Notes: generated by a model not told the origin, from the sequence alone. 64,000 nucleotides of DNA from Hyalangium ruber (GCF_034259325.1 NZ_JAXIVS010000006.1:186001-250000), one strand, 5' to 3'. Shown: positions 34,834 to 44,025, counted from the stretch's first letter. Program-made: numbers and translations.

Positions 34834-35802
34834 ATGTCCCTTCGCCGCGCCGCCGTCTTCGCCCTGCTGGCCGCCCTGGTGGCCCCCCCGGCCCTCGCCC
34901 AGGACGATGATCTCCTCGTCCCCATCGAGGCGACTCCGAAAGAGTCCAAGCCCAAGCCCAAGCCGGCCAAGCGTCGCCCGGCCAAGAAGCCCGCGAAGAA
35001 GCCCGCCACGGCGCAGAAGCCGCCTCCGGCCCCGGCTCCCGAAGACGACCTGCTCGTCCCCATCGCCGCTGGCAAGACGGAGCTGCTCGTGCGGCTGGGC
35101 GGGGGCGTGAAGGGTGCGCGCCTCCTGGTCGACAACAAGGAAGTGGGAGCGCTGCCCCAGGGCGCGTTCACCGTGGAGCCGGGCGAGCACCTCGTGGTCG
35201 TCCGCCGGCCGGGCTTCGCCGAGTTCTCCCGCCGCATCAACGTCGAGAAGGGCAAGACGGCCGAGCTCTCCGTGGCGCTCGACGCCGTGGCCGGCGTGGT
35301 GAGCGTGAACGCGGACGTGCCCGGCGCCAAGGTCTCCATCGACGGGCAGCCCCGGGGCCAGGTACCGCTCGCGAACGTGGAGCTCAAGCCGGGCTCGCAT
35401 GAAATCGTCGTCAGCCGCGAGGGCTTCGAGTCCGACGTCAGCCGCATCGCGGTCCGCGCGGGCCGCGACTACACCGTCAGCGCCCACCTGAAGCCCGTAG
35501 AGGGCAGCAAGCCCCCCGTCGTGGCCAGCGCGGATCGCCCGCAGCAGCCGGTGCTCACGCCCACCACTCCGACGGTGGACCCCCTGACGCCGGTGGCTCC
35601 GCCCGAGGAGCCCTCCGTGAGCGAGGACCGGCCGTGGTTCAAGCGTTGGTATGTCTGGGCCGGCGTGGGCGCGGTGGTCGCCGCCGCGGCCGCCGGCACG
35701 GTGGTGGCCACCCAGGGGGGTTCCGCCCGGCCGCTGAGTCCGGAGGAGGTCTGCGGTGGGACGTGCGACGGCACCCTCAACGGCGTCGTCCGGTTCCGAT
35801 GA
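34834..35802 (+). CDS. Twin PEGA-domain secreted/membrane protein
   Basis: 322 residues. Signal peptide ends at PPALAQ. A charged Pro/Lys-rich linker (~30-65, KPKPKPAKRRPAKKPAKK) is followed by two PEGA-like domains (~80-150 with GARLLVDNKEVGALPQGAFT; ~150-225 with AKVSIDGQPRGQVPLANVEL), a Pro-rich segment, and a TM helix (~270-290, YVWAGVGAVVAAAAAGTVVA). PEGA domains bind surface layers or other proteins in several bacteria. The short C-terminal tail has one CGGTC motif. Function unknown; the layout resembles the 14.9-kb PEGA protein. Confidence 0.8.
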   Translation: MSLRRAAVFALLAALVAPPALAQDDDLLVPIEATPKESKPKPKPAKRRPAKKPAKKPATAQKPPPAPAPEDDLLVPIAAGKTELLVRLGGGVKGARLLVDNKEVGALPQGAFTVEPGEHLVVVRRPGFAEFSRRINVEKGKTAELSVALDAVAGVVSVNADVPGAKVSIDGQPRGQVPLANVELKPGSHEIVVSREGFESDVSRIAVRAGRDYTVSAHLKPVEGSKPPVVASADRPQQPVLTPTTPTVDPLTPVAPPEEPSVSEDRPWFKRWYVWAGVGAVVAAAAAGTVVATQGGSARPLSPEEVCGGTCDGTLNGVVRFR

Positions 35803-35810
35803 CCTGCTGA

Positions 35811-36401
35811 CTACTGGCCGCGCAGGTCGTCCTCGGTGGCGCGGTTGGGGGACTCGAGCAACAGGAACACGTTGCTCACCCGGCCGACCCCCGAGTAGTC
35901 GAGCACGGTGGCGCGCACCTTGAAGGGCGCGCTCTCGGGCAGCAGGTTGGTGACGTCCACCTCGCCCGCCTCGAAGGCGAAGGACATGCGGCCCACACTG
36001 TCCACCCGCTCACGGCCGATCAGCACGCCGTCGGTGAAGCCCACCGCGCCTCGGTTGAGCACCTGGCCCTTGTCGCCGAGCACCTCGAGCAGGATGAAGT
36101 TGTCCACCGAGAAGCCCTCCTTGCCCGCCGCGTCGCCGTAGAGGCGCGCCCGTGCTCCCTCCAGCCGCAGCAGCGCTGTCTCTCCCGTGGCCACCACGCG
36201 CGGGGTGCGCTCGAAGTCGCGCGTGTCGATCTCCACATCCTCGCGCCGGGCTTCGATCTGCGAGGTCTCCCGCTCGGCCGTGTCCGCCAGGAGCTGCAGC
36301 GCTCGCGGAGGCCCGCTCCGGGTGGGGGTTGCGGGCACTTGTTTCATGCACGCGAGAAAGGAAGCAGCCACAGCGGCGAGGAAGAGTGTTCGGGCGGTCA
36401 T
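35811..36401 (-). CDS. Small lipoprotein of unknown function
   Basis: 196 residues. Lipobox SFLAC (MTARTLFLAAVAASFLAC). A helical stretch (TAERETSQIEARREDVEIDT) is followed by a beta-sandwich-like region (GETALLRLEGARARLYGDAA, KVRATVLDYSGVGRVSNVFL). It converges with the twin-PEGA gene and diverges from the M1 peptidase. No function recognised. Confidence 0.72.
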   Translation of the reverse strand: MTARTLFLAAVAASFLACMKQVPATPTRSGPPRALQLLADTAERETSQIEARREDVEIDTRDFERTPRVVATGETALLRLEGARARLYGDAAGKEGFSVDNFILLEVLGDKGQVLNRGAVGFTDGVLIGRERVDSVGRMSFAFEAGEVDVTNLLPESAPFKVRATVLDYSGVGRVSNVFLLLESPNRATEDDLRGQ

Positions 36402-36455
36402 TGACTACAGGGTTGTAGCGAGCGCTTCGCGGAAGGGTCAACTAGCATTGCCCCC

Positions 36456-38234
36456 ATGGCGCTCGCTCCTCGATGGTGGGTCCCCGTGCTGCTGCTCCTC
36501 TCGGCTCCGGCCCTGGCCGGAGGCTCACCCGAGGTGCAGCTGTGTCTGCAGCACCTCAAGCCCGCCGAGAAGGAGCGCGCCACGAAGGTGCTCGGCTCGT
36601 TGGAGGAGCTGCCGCTCTATCGGGTGCAGCTCGAGGTGGATCCGGCGAAGCGCGAGGTGAAGGGCCGGGTGCAGGTGGAGGTTCGCGCCAAGGGGCGCAC
36701 GCGCTCCGAGGTGTTCCTGCGGGTGACGCCGAACGCCGCCACGGGCAAGGCGGTGGTGCTCTCGGAGCCCAAGGTCGACGGCAAGCCGGTGACGATGGAG
36801 CGGCCGGAGCCCACGTTGATCCGACTGCCGCTCGATCCTCCCCTGGAGCCCGGCGCGATGGCGACGGTGGAGGTGATGCTGCAAGCCCGCGTGCCGGCGG
36901 CGAAGAAGAACGTCGGCTCGCTCCTGGGGGCGCTCGGCAGCTCGGGGCCTCCGGGGGATTATGGGGCTTTCTCGGCCACCAGTGACTTCGTCAGCCTGGT
37001 GGGCATCGTCCCGATGATGCCGCCGATGAACCCGGACGGTACGCCGTGGGCGGGGCCCTCGGGGATTGGCGATCTGGCGCTCTATGACCCCTCGAACGTG
37101 CTGGGCACCATCACCGTCCCGGCGGGCTGGGACGTGCATGCCACGGGCGTGGCGATGGGCGAGGTGCCGGAGAAGAGCGGCATGCGGCGCTACAGCTTCG
37201 CCTCGGCGCTGGTGCGGGACTTCCCGGTGTTCGTCTCGCGTGGCTACCAGAGCGCCTCGAAGACGGTGGAGGGCGTCACCGTCGAGAGCTTCTACTCGGC
37301 CCGGAACGCGGCGGTGGGCAAGCGCGTGCTGCAGTACGCGGCCTCGGCCATCTCGGAGTTCGACAAGCGGCTGGGGCCTCTGCCCTACAAGCACTTCCGC
37401 GTGGTGGAGGCGCCGCTGTCCGATGGCGCGGGCGGCATGGAGTTCCAGGGACTCATCACCGTGGGCACCTCGCTGTACCGGGGCGCGACGGACCCCAACA
37501 GCATCTTCGAGGGAGTCCCTGGCATGGAGATGCTGCAGGGGATGATGCAGGGGATGGCGGCGCAGGGTGGGGGATCGTTCGGAGATGATGCGAGCCCGTT
37601 CGCCAACATGGCGAAGACGCTCGAGCGCACGCTGGAGTTCACCGTCGCGCACGAGGTGGGGCACCAGTACTTCGCGGGCCTGGTGGGCACGGACCCCATC
37701 AAGGACCCGGTGGCGGACGAGGCGCTCACGCAGTACGCCTCGGTGCTCTACTTCGAGTGGGCGCATGGCAAGGCGGCGGCGGAGTCGCTGCGGCAGGAGG
37801 CGCTGGTTTCCTCCTATCACCTGTACCGCATGTCGGGAGGGGAGGACGGGCCCGCGCACCGGCCCACCGAGACGTTCTCCAGCTCGATGGAGTACGGCGC
37901 CATCGTCTACGGCAAGGCGCCGCTGATGTACCACGCCGCGCGCAAGCTGGTGGGGGACGACGCCTTCCAGCGGGCGCTGCGCTCGTACGTGGACACCTAT
38001 CGCTACAAGTGGGCGTGCGCGGACTGCTTCCGGAAGGAGCTGGCCAAGGCGAACCCTTCGCATGCCGGGGCGCTGGAGCGGCTCCAGGACCGGTGGTGGG
38101 AGCAGGCCCACGGGGATGAGGACCTGGGCGCGCCCACGCTCGAGTCGCTCATGGGCGGCATGGGGGACATGAAGATCGACCCCGAGACCCAGAAGCTGCT
38201 GGAGCAGATGCTGGGCCCCATGCTGGGCCAGTAG
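36456..38234 (+). CDS. M1-family zinc metallopeptidase (aminopeptidase-N-like), secreted
   Basis: 592 residues with a signal peptide (MALAPRWWVPVLLLLSAPALAGG). Zinc site H399-E400-V-G-H403 in FTVAHEVGHQYF, with E422 exactly 18 residues on (VADEALTQY), the M1 HExxH-x18-E pattern. The exopeptidase loop normally GxMEN reads GGMEFQ here. The N-terminal half has the M1 beta-sandwich (VKGRVQVEVRAKGRTRSEVF). It is shorter than aminopeptidase N, lacking the C-terminal helical domain. It cleaves peptides outside the cytoplasm; specificity unknown. It is followed 5 nt later by the 38.24-kb gene. Confidence 0.88.
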   Translation: MALAPRWWVPVLLLLSAPALAGGSPEVQLCLQHLKPAEKERATKVLGSLEELPLYRVQLEVDPAKREVKGRVQVEVRAKGRTRSEVFLRVTPNAATGKAVVLSEPKVDGKPVTMERPEPTLIRLPLDPPLEPGAMATVEVMLQARVPAAKKNVGSLLGALGSSGPPGDYGAFSATSDFVSLVGIVPMMPPMNPDGTPWAGPSGIGDLALYDPSNVLGTITVPAGWDVHATGVAMGEVPEKSGMRRYSFASALVRDFPVFVSRGYQSASKTVEGVTVESFYSARNAAVGKRVLQYAASAISEFDKRLGPLPYKHFRVVEAPLSDGAGGMEFQGLITVGTSLYRGATDPNSIFEGVPGMEMLQGMMQGMAAQGGGSFGDDASPFANMAKTLERTLEFTVAHEVGHQYFAGLVGTDPIKDPVADEALTQYASVLYFEWAHGKAAAESLRQEALVSSYHLYRMSGGEDGPAHRPTETFSSSMEYGAIVYGKAPLMYHAARKLVGDDAFQRALRSYVDTYRYKWACADCFRKELAKANPSHAGALERLQDRWWEQAHGDEDLGAPTLESLMGGMGDMKIDPETQKLLEQMLGPMLGQ

Positions 38235-38239
38235 CGCCC

Positions 38240-38527
38240 ATGAGTATTCACAGGAAGGTGCTGTGGGGCTGGGCGCTCGGAGTGCTGCTCTGCCTGCCCC
38301 AGGCCTTGTATGCGGCAGTGCCGACTCCTCCTGTGGTGGAGGCACTCCCCGCTGTTACCGAATCCACGCGCGCCCGGATGCTGGCCCTGCTTGCGCAGGG
38401 CAACGTTCCCGGCGCCATCGAGATGTGGAAGGTCCACACCGGGCGCGAAGTCCCCAAAGCCCTGCGGGCCATGCAGAATGCCTACGGAGCGGCCAATCAG
38501 GTGGCGGGGACCTGCATCGGGAACTGA
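38240..38527 (+). CDS. Small secreted protein, 95 aa
   Basis: Signal peptide MSIHRKVLWGWALGVLLCLPQALYA, then about 70 residues of helix (VTESTRARMLALLAQGNVPG, IEMWKVHTGREVP) ending in a lone Cys near the C-terminus. The stop overlaps a possible start of the next gene (TGATG at 38525-38529), a sign of coupling. Function unknown; one alternative is a small secreted peptide partnered with the next gene. Confidence 0.65.
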   Translation: MSIHRKVLWGWALGVLLCLPQALYAAVPTPPVVEALPAVTESTRARMLALLAQGNVPGAIEMWKVHTGREVPKALRAMQNAYGAANQVAGTCIGN

Positions 38528-38571
38528 TGGGGCATGGGGGGAACACCGCTGGTGCAGACGGTGGAGAGTCT

Positions 38572-39006
38572 ATGACGGCGAGATCTCAGCCCCGCTCCAA
38601 GCGTTCGGTCTTCCTGCTCGACGTCCTCCTGGAGATCCGGGAGGAGGCCAGGCGCGGACGGCCCATGTGGCTCTTCTTCGGCGCCGAGCAGTTCGATGCG
38701 ATGGTCGCGTACATCACGGGCTACATCTCCTGCTGCCACCGCAACGGTTTTCAGGACCGGGAGTGGGGCGCGTTCATGGCGTGGCTGCGGGACGTGCGCA
38801 AACGCATGCCCGAGGGCTGGGCGCGCAAGTACGTCGAGGACGCTGGTGGCGACCACGTGAAGGCGATGGTGAAGTTCCTGGACTACGTCGCGGAGTTCCG
38901 CGACCTGCCCGCTAGTCGAAGAGCGCCTTCACGAACTCGCGGGGCTCGAACCGGCGCAGGTCGGCGATCTTCTCGCCGACGCCCACCCACACCACCGGAA
39001 TCTTGA
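38572..39006 (+). CDS. Hypothetical protein overlapping the 3' end of ftsY
   Basis: 144 residues from ATG 38572, preceded by GGAGAG; an earlier in-frame ATG at 38527 overlaps the previous stop. The recognisable part is residues ~1-115 (FLLDVLLEIREEARRGRPMW, FMAWLRDVRKRMPEGWARKY, MVKFLDYVAEFRDL). The last ~30 residues are Arg/Pro-rich and run antisense to the ftsY 3' end, as if the original stop near 38913 was lost by a one-base shift (a TAG lies there in the neighbouring frame). Function unknown. Confidence 0.6.
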   Translation: MTARSQPRSKRSVFLLDVLLEIREEARRGRPMWLFFGAEQFDAMVAYITGYISCCHRNGFQDREWGAFMAWLRDVRKRMPEGWARKYVEDAGGDHVKAMVKFLDYVAEFRDLPASRRAPSRTRGARTGAGRRSSRRRPPTPPES

Positions 39007-40492
39007 GCTCGTCGCAGATGCCGATGATGACGCCGCCCTTCGCTGTGCCGTCCAGCTTGGTGAGCGCGATCGATGTGACGCCCACCGCCTCCTGGAATTG
39101 CTTGGCCTGCTGAATGGCGTTCTGTCCGTTGGTGGAGTCCAGCACCAGCAGCACTTCGTGAGGGGCGCCTGGCAGCGCCTTGCCCATCACCCGGTGTACC
39201 TTCTTCAGCTCCTCCATCAGCGGAGCCTTGGTGTGCAGCCGGCCCGCCGTGTCCGCGATGACCACGTCGGCCCCTACCTCTCGGGCCTTCTTCACCGCCT
39301 CGAACACCACCGCGCCCGGATCCCCGCCTTCCTCGCCCTTGATCAGCTCCGCCTTGGCGCGATCGGCCCACACGTCCAGCTGCTCCGTGGCCGCTGCGCG
39401 GAAGGTGTCTCCCGCCGCCAGCACCACCTTCTTGCCCTGACCGGTGAGCTGCGCCGCCAGCTTGCCGATCGTCGTCGTCTTTCCCGCGCCGTTGACGCCC
39501 ACCACCATCACCACGTGCGGCGGCCCGCCGCCCTCCAGCGAGCGCGGCACCGGTAGGTCGACAATTCTCGCCACCTCGTCGCGGATGAGGCCCTTCATTC
39601 GCTCGGGGTTGCTCAGCTCGTTGCGCTTGAGCTTCTCGCGCGCCACCTCCACCAGGTTCGAGGCCGTGCGCACGCCGATGTCCGCGGTGAAGAGGATCTC
39701 CTCCATCTCCGCCAGCACCGACTCGTCCACCTGGCGGTTCTGCCCGAACAGGCCGTTGAGCCGGGCCATGAAGCCTTGGCTCTTCGTCTTGTCCAGGCCC
39801 TGCGCCAGCGTCTTGCCGGCCTCGGCCTGCAGCTTGGCTCGCTCGGCCGCAGCCTCCGCCTGCCGGGCTGCCTCCGCCTCCGCCTCCGCCTGGGCCTTCT
39901 GCTCCGCCAGCAGCCGCTCGGCCTCCTCGCGCTCGCGCTTCTTGCGCTCCCGGGACTCCTCCTCGAGCGCCTTCTTGGCGCGGTACTCGGCGCGCTTCTC
40001 TTCCTCCTCCTGCTCCTTGAGCGCCCGGACTTGCGCCTCCAGGCGGGCGCGCTCGGTGGCATCCTTGGTCGTCTGGGCAGCGCGGGCAGCCTCCTCGCGC
40101 TGGCGGGCCAGGGCTTCGGCGCGGGCATGGGCCGCGTCGGCCTCGCGCTGGCGGGCCAGCTCCGCCTCCGTCTTCGGCAGCTCTACCCGGAGCTGCGGCG
40201 TCTCGGCGGGCAGCGTGGGCTTCTCGGCCTCGATGGGCTTCGCCGGCTTACCGGGCTCGGGCGCGCGGCGCGGCTTGAAGAAGAGCTTGCGCAGCGCCAG
40301 CAGCATCAGCACCGCGAAGAGCGCCAGCACCCCGTAGCCCACCACGGTGGACACGGGGCTGGCCTCGGGGGCCGGCACCCCCGTCTCGGTACCCGGAGGG
40401 AGGCCCGGCGTCGTCGGCTCCGGCGGAGCCGGAACGGGAGCGGGGACCGGCACCTGCGCGGCGAGGACGTCCAGGAAATTCGGAGTCTTCAT
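38912..40492 (-). CDS. ftsY: FtsY, signal-recognition-particle receptor
   Basis: About 526 residues. It begins with a Pro-rich stretch, then a single TM (~50-70, VVGYGVLALFAVLMLLALRK), a long Glu/Lys/Arg coiled coil (~100-230) and the NG GTPase domain. G motifs: GVNGAGKTTTIGKL (G1), AGDTFRAAATEQLDVWA (insertion box/G2), DTAGRLHTKAPLMEEL (G3), TKLDGTAKGG (G4) and WVGVGEKIADLRRFEP (closing loop). It receives SRP-ribosome complexes. The N-terminal TM anchor is unlike E. coli FtsY and puts the Pro-rich end in the periplasm (inference). ATG 40492 is preferred over GTG 40501. Confidence 0.95.
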   Translation of the reverse strand: MKTPNFLDVLAAQVPVPAPVPAPPEPTTPGLPPGTETGVPAPEASPVSTVVGYGVLALFAVLMLLALRKLFFKPRRAPEPGKPAKPIEAEKPTLPAETPQLRVELPKTEAELARQREADAAHARAEALARQREEAARAAQTTKDATERARLEAQVRALKEQEEEEKRAEYRAKKALEEESRERKKREREEAERLLAEQKAQAEAEAEAARQAEAAAERAKLQAEAGKTLAQGLDKTKSQGFMARLNGLFGQNRQVDESVLAEMEEILFTADIGVRTASNLVEVAREKLKRNELSNPERMKGLIRDEVARIVDLPVPRSLEGGGPPHVVMVVGVNGAGKTTTIGKLAAQLTGQGKKVVLAAGDTFRAAATEQLDVWADRAKAELIKGEEGGDPGAVVFEAVKKAREVGADVVIADTAGRLHTKAPLMEELKKVHRVMGKALPGAPHEVLLVLDSTNGQNAIQQAKQFQEAVGVTSIALTKLDGTAKGGVIIGICDELKIPVVWVGVGEKIADLRRFEPREFVKALFD

Positions 40493-40560
40493 AGGGCGCA
40501 CCGCTTATACCAATCCCCTGGTGGATGCAGCGCCCGTGGACCGGTAAAAACCGCTCCACC

Positions 40561-41115
40561 ATGCGCCTTCCGTCTCTTTGTCACCTCCTGCCCAGCCTGT
40601 TGCTCTGTGCCTGCATCGTCGAGGCTCCCGGAGGCGCCAGCGAGGCCGAGCGGCGCCAGGCCACCGTGCAGCAGGTGCCGCCGCTGTCCATCAAGAGCGG
40701 CGCCAACCTCGGCGGGAAGGTGGAGATCGCCGGCGCCTCGGTGCAGCCGGGCAGGGTGGTGCCGGGCGAGCCGGCCCGCATCACCGTCTTCTTCAAGGTG
40801 CTCCAGGCCATCCCCGAGGACTTCACCGTCTTCGTCCACGTGGAGGACGCCGAGGGGCGCATGGAGCGGATGAACCTCGACCACAAGCCCGCGGGTGGCC
40901 TCTACCCCACGACCCAGTGGCGGCCCGGGGAGACGGTGAAGGACGAGTTCTCCCTCTACCTGCCGCCCGACACCCAGGCGCGCAATGTCGTCATATGGAT
41001 GGGGCTCTGGGACGCGCGCACCGACGCCCGCATGCCGCTCACCAACCCGGAGGCGGTGCGCAATGACGGACGCCACCGCCTGCTGCTGGCGCAGGTGCCC
41101 GTGGCGACACGCTGA
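40561..41115 (+). CDS. Small lipoprotein of unknown function
   Basis: 184 residues. Signal peptide with lipobox LLCAC (MRLPSLCHLLPSLLLCAC). Mature beta-sandwich-like domain: AGASVQPGRVVPGEPARITV, FFKVLQAIPEDFTVFVHVED, YLPPDTQARNVVIWMGLWD. Similar beta-sandwich modules occur in periplasmic carbohydrate- or assembly-related proteins, but I cannot name a function. It diverges from ftsY. Confidence 0.72.
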   Translation: MRLPSLCHLLPSLLLCACIVEAPGGASEAERRQATVQQVPPLSIKSGANLGGKVEIAGASVQPGRVVPGEPARITVFFKVLQAIPEDFTVFVHVEDAEGRMERMNLDHKPAGGLYPTTQWRPGETVKDEFSLYLPPDTQARNVVIWMGLWDARTDARMPLTNPEAVRNDGRHRLLLAQVPVATR

Positions 41116-41125
41116 AGGGAAAAAA

Positions 41126-41520
<395 letters not shown>

Positions 41521-41569
41521 CACTCCGCGTCTTACAACAAGTCGCGGGCCGGCGGCACTCCGAAGGCGG

Positions 41570-42196
41570 CTACAGCTTCTCGTCGATGGCCCGGTTGCTC
41601 ATCTCATCCGCCGCCGCGTTCATCTCTCGCGGCACGTGGACCAGCTTCACCCGGGAGAACTCATTGAGGAGCTTCACCGCCTCCTCATACAGGGGGCGCA
41701 GCGTCGCGCTCTTCACCTGGTAGCGCCCACCCAGCTGGCGGATGAGCAGCTCGCTGTCGGCGAACACTTCGACTTCCTTGGCCCCCAGCGCCTTGGCGTG
41801 CTTGAGCCCCAGCAGCAGGGCCGAGTACTCGGCGTAGTTGTTCGTCTGGTGCCCGAGGTACTTGCCCAGCTGGGCCACCACCTTACCGCCCGGCTCGATC
41901 AGCACCGCGCCGGCACCGCTCGGGCCCGGGTTGCCGCGGGCCGCGCCATCCGAATACACACGCAGTCGGGGCAGGGGCTCACGCGGCTCCTCGGAAGGCT
42001 CGGCCGGCGCGGGAGCCGAGGGCTCCGCCGCACCCGGGGGACCTCCCAGACGCTCGGCGGCCTCCTCCAACAGCTGACCCAGCCGCTCGCGGGTGAGCCC
42101 CCGGAACGCGCGCACCGTGGCGGTGAGCGGCTCCTCCCGCGCGATGTGGCGCAGGATGTCGGCCTCGCTCGGCGGCGGCTTCGTGGCGCGCGGCAC
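41570..42196 (-). CDS. Ribonuclease HI-type protein with N-terminal extension
   Basis: 208 residues from GTG. Catalytic acidic residues are in LRVYSDGAARGNPGPSGAGA (D), NNYAEYSALLLGLKHAKALG (E), VEVFADSELLIRQLGG (D) and MNAAADEMSNRAIDEKL (D). The first ~75 residues are helical then Pro/Ala-rich and not part of the RNase H fold; similar extensions occur in bacterial RNase HI-like proteins. It degrades RNA in RNA:DNA hybrids (family knowledge). It is coupled to the zinc-ribbon gene and ends ~50 nt before rnpB. Confidence 0.9.
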   Translation of the reverse strand: MPRATKPPPSEADILRHIAREEPLTATVRAFRGLTRERLGQLLEEAAERLGGPPGAAEPSAPAPAEPSEEPREPLPRLRVYSDGAARGNPGPSGAGAVLIEPGGKVVAQLGKYLGHQTNNYAEYSALLLGLKHAKALGAKEVEVFADSELLIRQLGGRYQVKSATLRPLYEEAVKLLNEFSRVKLVHVPREMNAAADEMSNRAIDEKL

Positions 42197-42201
42197 GGTG
42201 C

Positions 42202-42927
42202 CTACTTCTCGGTGGGCTCGGCGAGCGCCTCAACCGCGAAGATGATGCGGTTGCACGACGGGCACACATCCGTCCCCAGCGAGGTGCGCAGCTGGTTGTA
42301 GAGCTGCGGGGGCACGTTCATGTTGCAGCCCTGGCAGGTCCCCGCCACCACGCCCACCAGCGCGGGCAGCTTCTTCTTGCGCACCGTGTCGTAGCGACGC
42401 AGCAGGTTGGAGTCCACCGAGGACGCCACGCCCGAGCGCTGTCCCTCGAGCTGCTTCACCTGGCCCTCGGCCTCGGCGAGCTTCGAGCGCAGCTCCGTCA
42501 TGCGTGTGACGAGCTGCTGCTGGCGGGCGGCGAACTCCGACTCCTTGCCCTTGACCGCCTCTCGCGCGGCACCCAGCGTCTTGGTCAGCTCGACCAGCTC
42601 GTCGGCCATGGTGAGGTTCGCCTTCTTGGCGATGTCGATCTCACGGGCCAGCGCCGAGTACTCACGCGTGGAGCGCTGCTCGGCCAGCCGCGCCTCCCAC
42701 TTCTTCACCTTGTCCTTCTCATCGGTGATGTTCTGCTCGAGCTGGGACTTCTGCCGCTCGATGTCCGCCACCCGGCTGCGCTCGGCCTCGATCGCGCTGC
42801 GCGCCGTTCCGAGTTCGCGTTCCAGCTCGGCGATCTGCTTGGGGTGGACGTCCGCGGCCTTCCGCAGCGCGGCAACCTCGAGATCCACCTTCTGGAGGTT
42901 CGCCAGCGCCTTCAATTTCTCCCGCAA
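42202..42927 (-). CDS. Coiled-coil protein with C4 zinc ribbon (zf-RING_7/CdsZ-like)
   Basis: About 241 residues: long coiled coil (~10-180, REKLKALANLQKVDLEVAAL onward), then a C4 zinc ribbon GTCQGCNMNVP with DVCPSCNRIIF near the C-terminus. Homologues in many bacteria are essential or developmental but biochemically obscure. I chose TTG 42927, which follows GGGAGG at 8 nt and begins the conserved REKL; upstream ATG/GTG starts would add residues unlike the family. The start of rnhA-like follows in tandem. Confidence 0.82.
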   Translation of the reverse strand: MREKLKALANLQKVDLEVAALRKAADVHPKQIAELERELGTARSAIEAERSRVADIERQKSQLEQNITDEKDKVKKWEARLAEQRSTREYSALAREIDIAKKANLTMADELVELTKTLGAAREAVKGKESEFAARQQQLVTRMTELRSKLAEAEGQVKQLEGQRSGVASSVDSNLLRRYDTVRKKKLPALVGVVAGTCQGCNMNVPPQLYNQLRTSLGTDVCPSCNRIIFAVEALAEPTEK

Positions 42928-43085
42928 AGTTGCTGCCTCCCACGAGGACCACACCGGCGTGTGGCCGGCGCACATCTACCAACAAAATGCATTGGGGTCC
43001 AACGCGCAGATGGTCTGAACGTCATCCCCGCCGTCTCTTTGGGTCCGGATTTGAAACGGCTGGGGCGAACCGTTACACGGCCTGC

Positions 43086-43868
43086 GTGCGCAATGCTCTC
43101 CTTGTCGGTGCGCTGATTTCCAGCGCGCTCCTGCCTGCCTGCCGTCCTTCCTCGGAGTCCGGCGCCACGCCGCCCGCCTCCGCTCCAGCCACGTCCGCCC
43201 CCACGCCTCGCGCGGCGGCGCCCGTGGGGCGGGGTTTCATTGAAGGCCAGGTGCGGCTCACGGGCACCCCGCCTCCGCCCGCCCTGCTGGAGACCACCCC
43301 CTCGGTGGCCGCGACGTGTGGCGACACGGTGCCCGATCGCTCGCTCACCATGGGAGGGGAGGGGGCCCTGGCCCAGGTGGTGGTGGCGCTCGCCGATGGC
43401 GCCGCCCTGCCCGCGGAGGGTGTGAATTCACCCCCCGCCCTGCTGGATCAGAAGAAGTGCTCCTATGAGCCGGCGTCCCTGGCCGCTCGCGCGGGCACTT
43501 CCTTGGAGGTGCGCAACTCGGATCCCGTCATGCACAACGTGCGCGCCGTGGCCGGCACCCAGTCCATCTTCAACGTGGCCATGCCGCTGGAGGGCATGAG
43601 CCTCAAGAAGCCGCTGCCTGCGAGCCCGGGCATCCTCCAGGTGAAGTGCGACGTCCACCCGTGGATGCGCGCCACCGTCCGCACCTTTGATCATCCGTAC
43701 TTCACCAGCACCGATGCCCAGGGCCGCTTCCGCCTGGAGGTGCCCGAGGGGACCCACACCGTGACGCTCTGGCACCCGCGGCTGCCCGAGGCCTCCCAGC
43801 CCGTCACCGTGAAGGCCGGAGAGACCATTCGCCTGGAGCAGGCCTGGGCCGTGGGCGAGCTGCGCTGA
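43086..43868 (+). CDS. Lipoprotein with cupredoxin-like domain and beta-sandwich C-terminus
   Basis: 260 residues from GTG. Lipobox LLPAC. After a Pro/Ala linker comes a Greek-key-like domain with DPVMHNVRAVAGT and ILQVKCDVHPWMRATVRTFD. H, C, H and M in the spacing M-H-N and C-x2-H-x2-M fit a type-1 copper site. A carboxypeptidase-regulatory-like beta-sandwich ends the protein (TDAQGRFRLEVPEGTHTVTL). It probably binds copper and may carry electrons in the periplasm or outer membrane (inference). Confidence 0.75.
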   Translation: MRNALLVGALISSALLPACRPSSESGATPPASAPATSAPTPRAAAPVGRGFIEGQVRLTGTPPPPALLETTPSVAATCGDTVPDRSLTMGGEGALAQVVVALADGAALPAEGVNSPPALLDQKKCSYEPASLAARAGTSLEVRNSDPVMHNVRAVAGTQSIFNVAMPLEGMSLKKPLPASPGILQVKCDVHPWMRATVRTFDHPYFTSTDAQGRFRLEVPEGTHTVTLWHPRLPEASQPVTVKAGETIRLEQAWAVGELR

Positions 43869-43884
43869 TCCGCGACGCCCCACG

Positions 43885-43910
43885 GGTCAAAAAAGACACG
43901 GGGGTGTCCT
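43885..43910 (-). terminator. Minus-strand intrinsic terminator with no gene in front of it
   Basis: Read on the minus strand: GGACAC-ccc-GTGTC hairpin followed by TTTTTT (plus-strand a-run at 43889-43894). It would end a minus-strand transcript starting somewhere in 43913-44083, where there is no protein gene; it could also serve the plus-strand gene as a hairpin without a U-run. Confidence 0.5.
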
Positions 43911-44025
43911 GGAGCAGCACAGTATTCCCTGACTATGTCTGAATGCAGGTGGGCTGTAGGGGAGGGTCAATCCCCCCTGGCTGCTAACCGACTGAAAAGT
44001 CAGGCCTGCGAATGGGAATTCTAAC

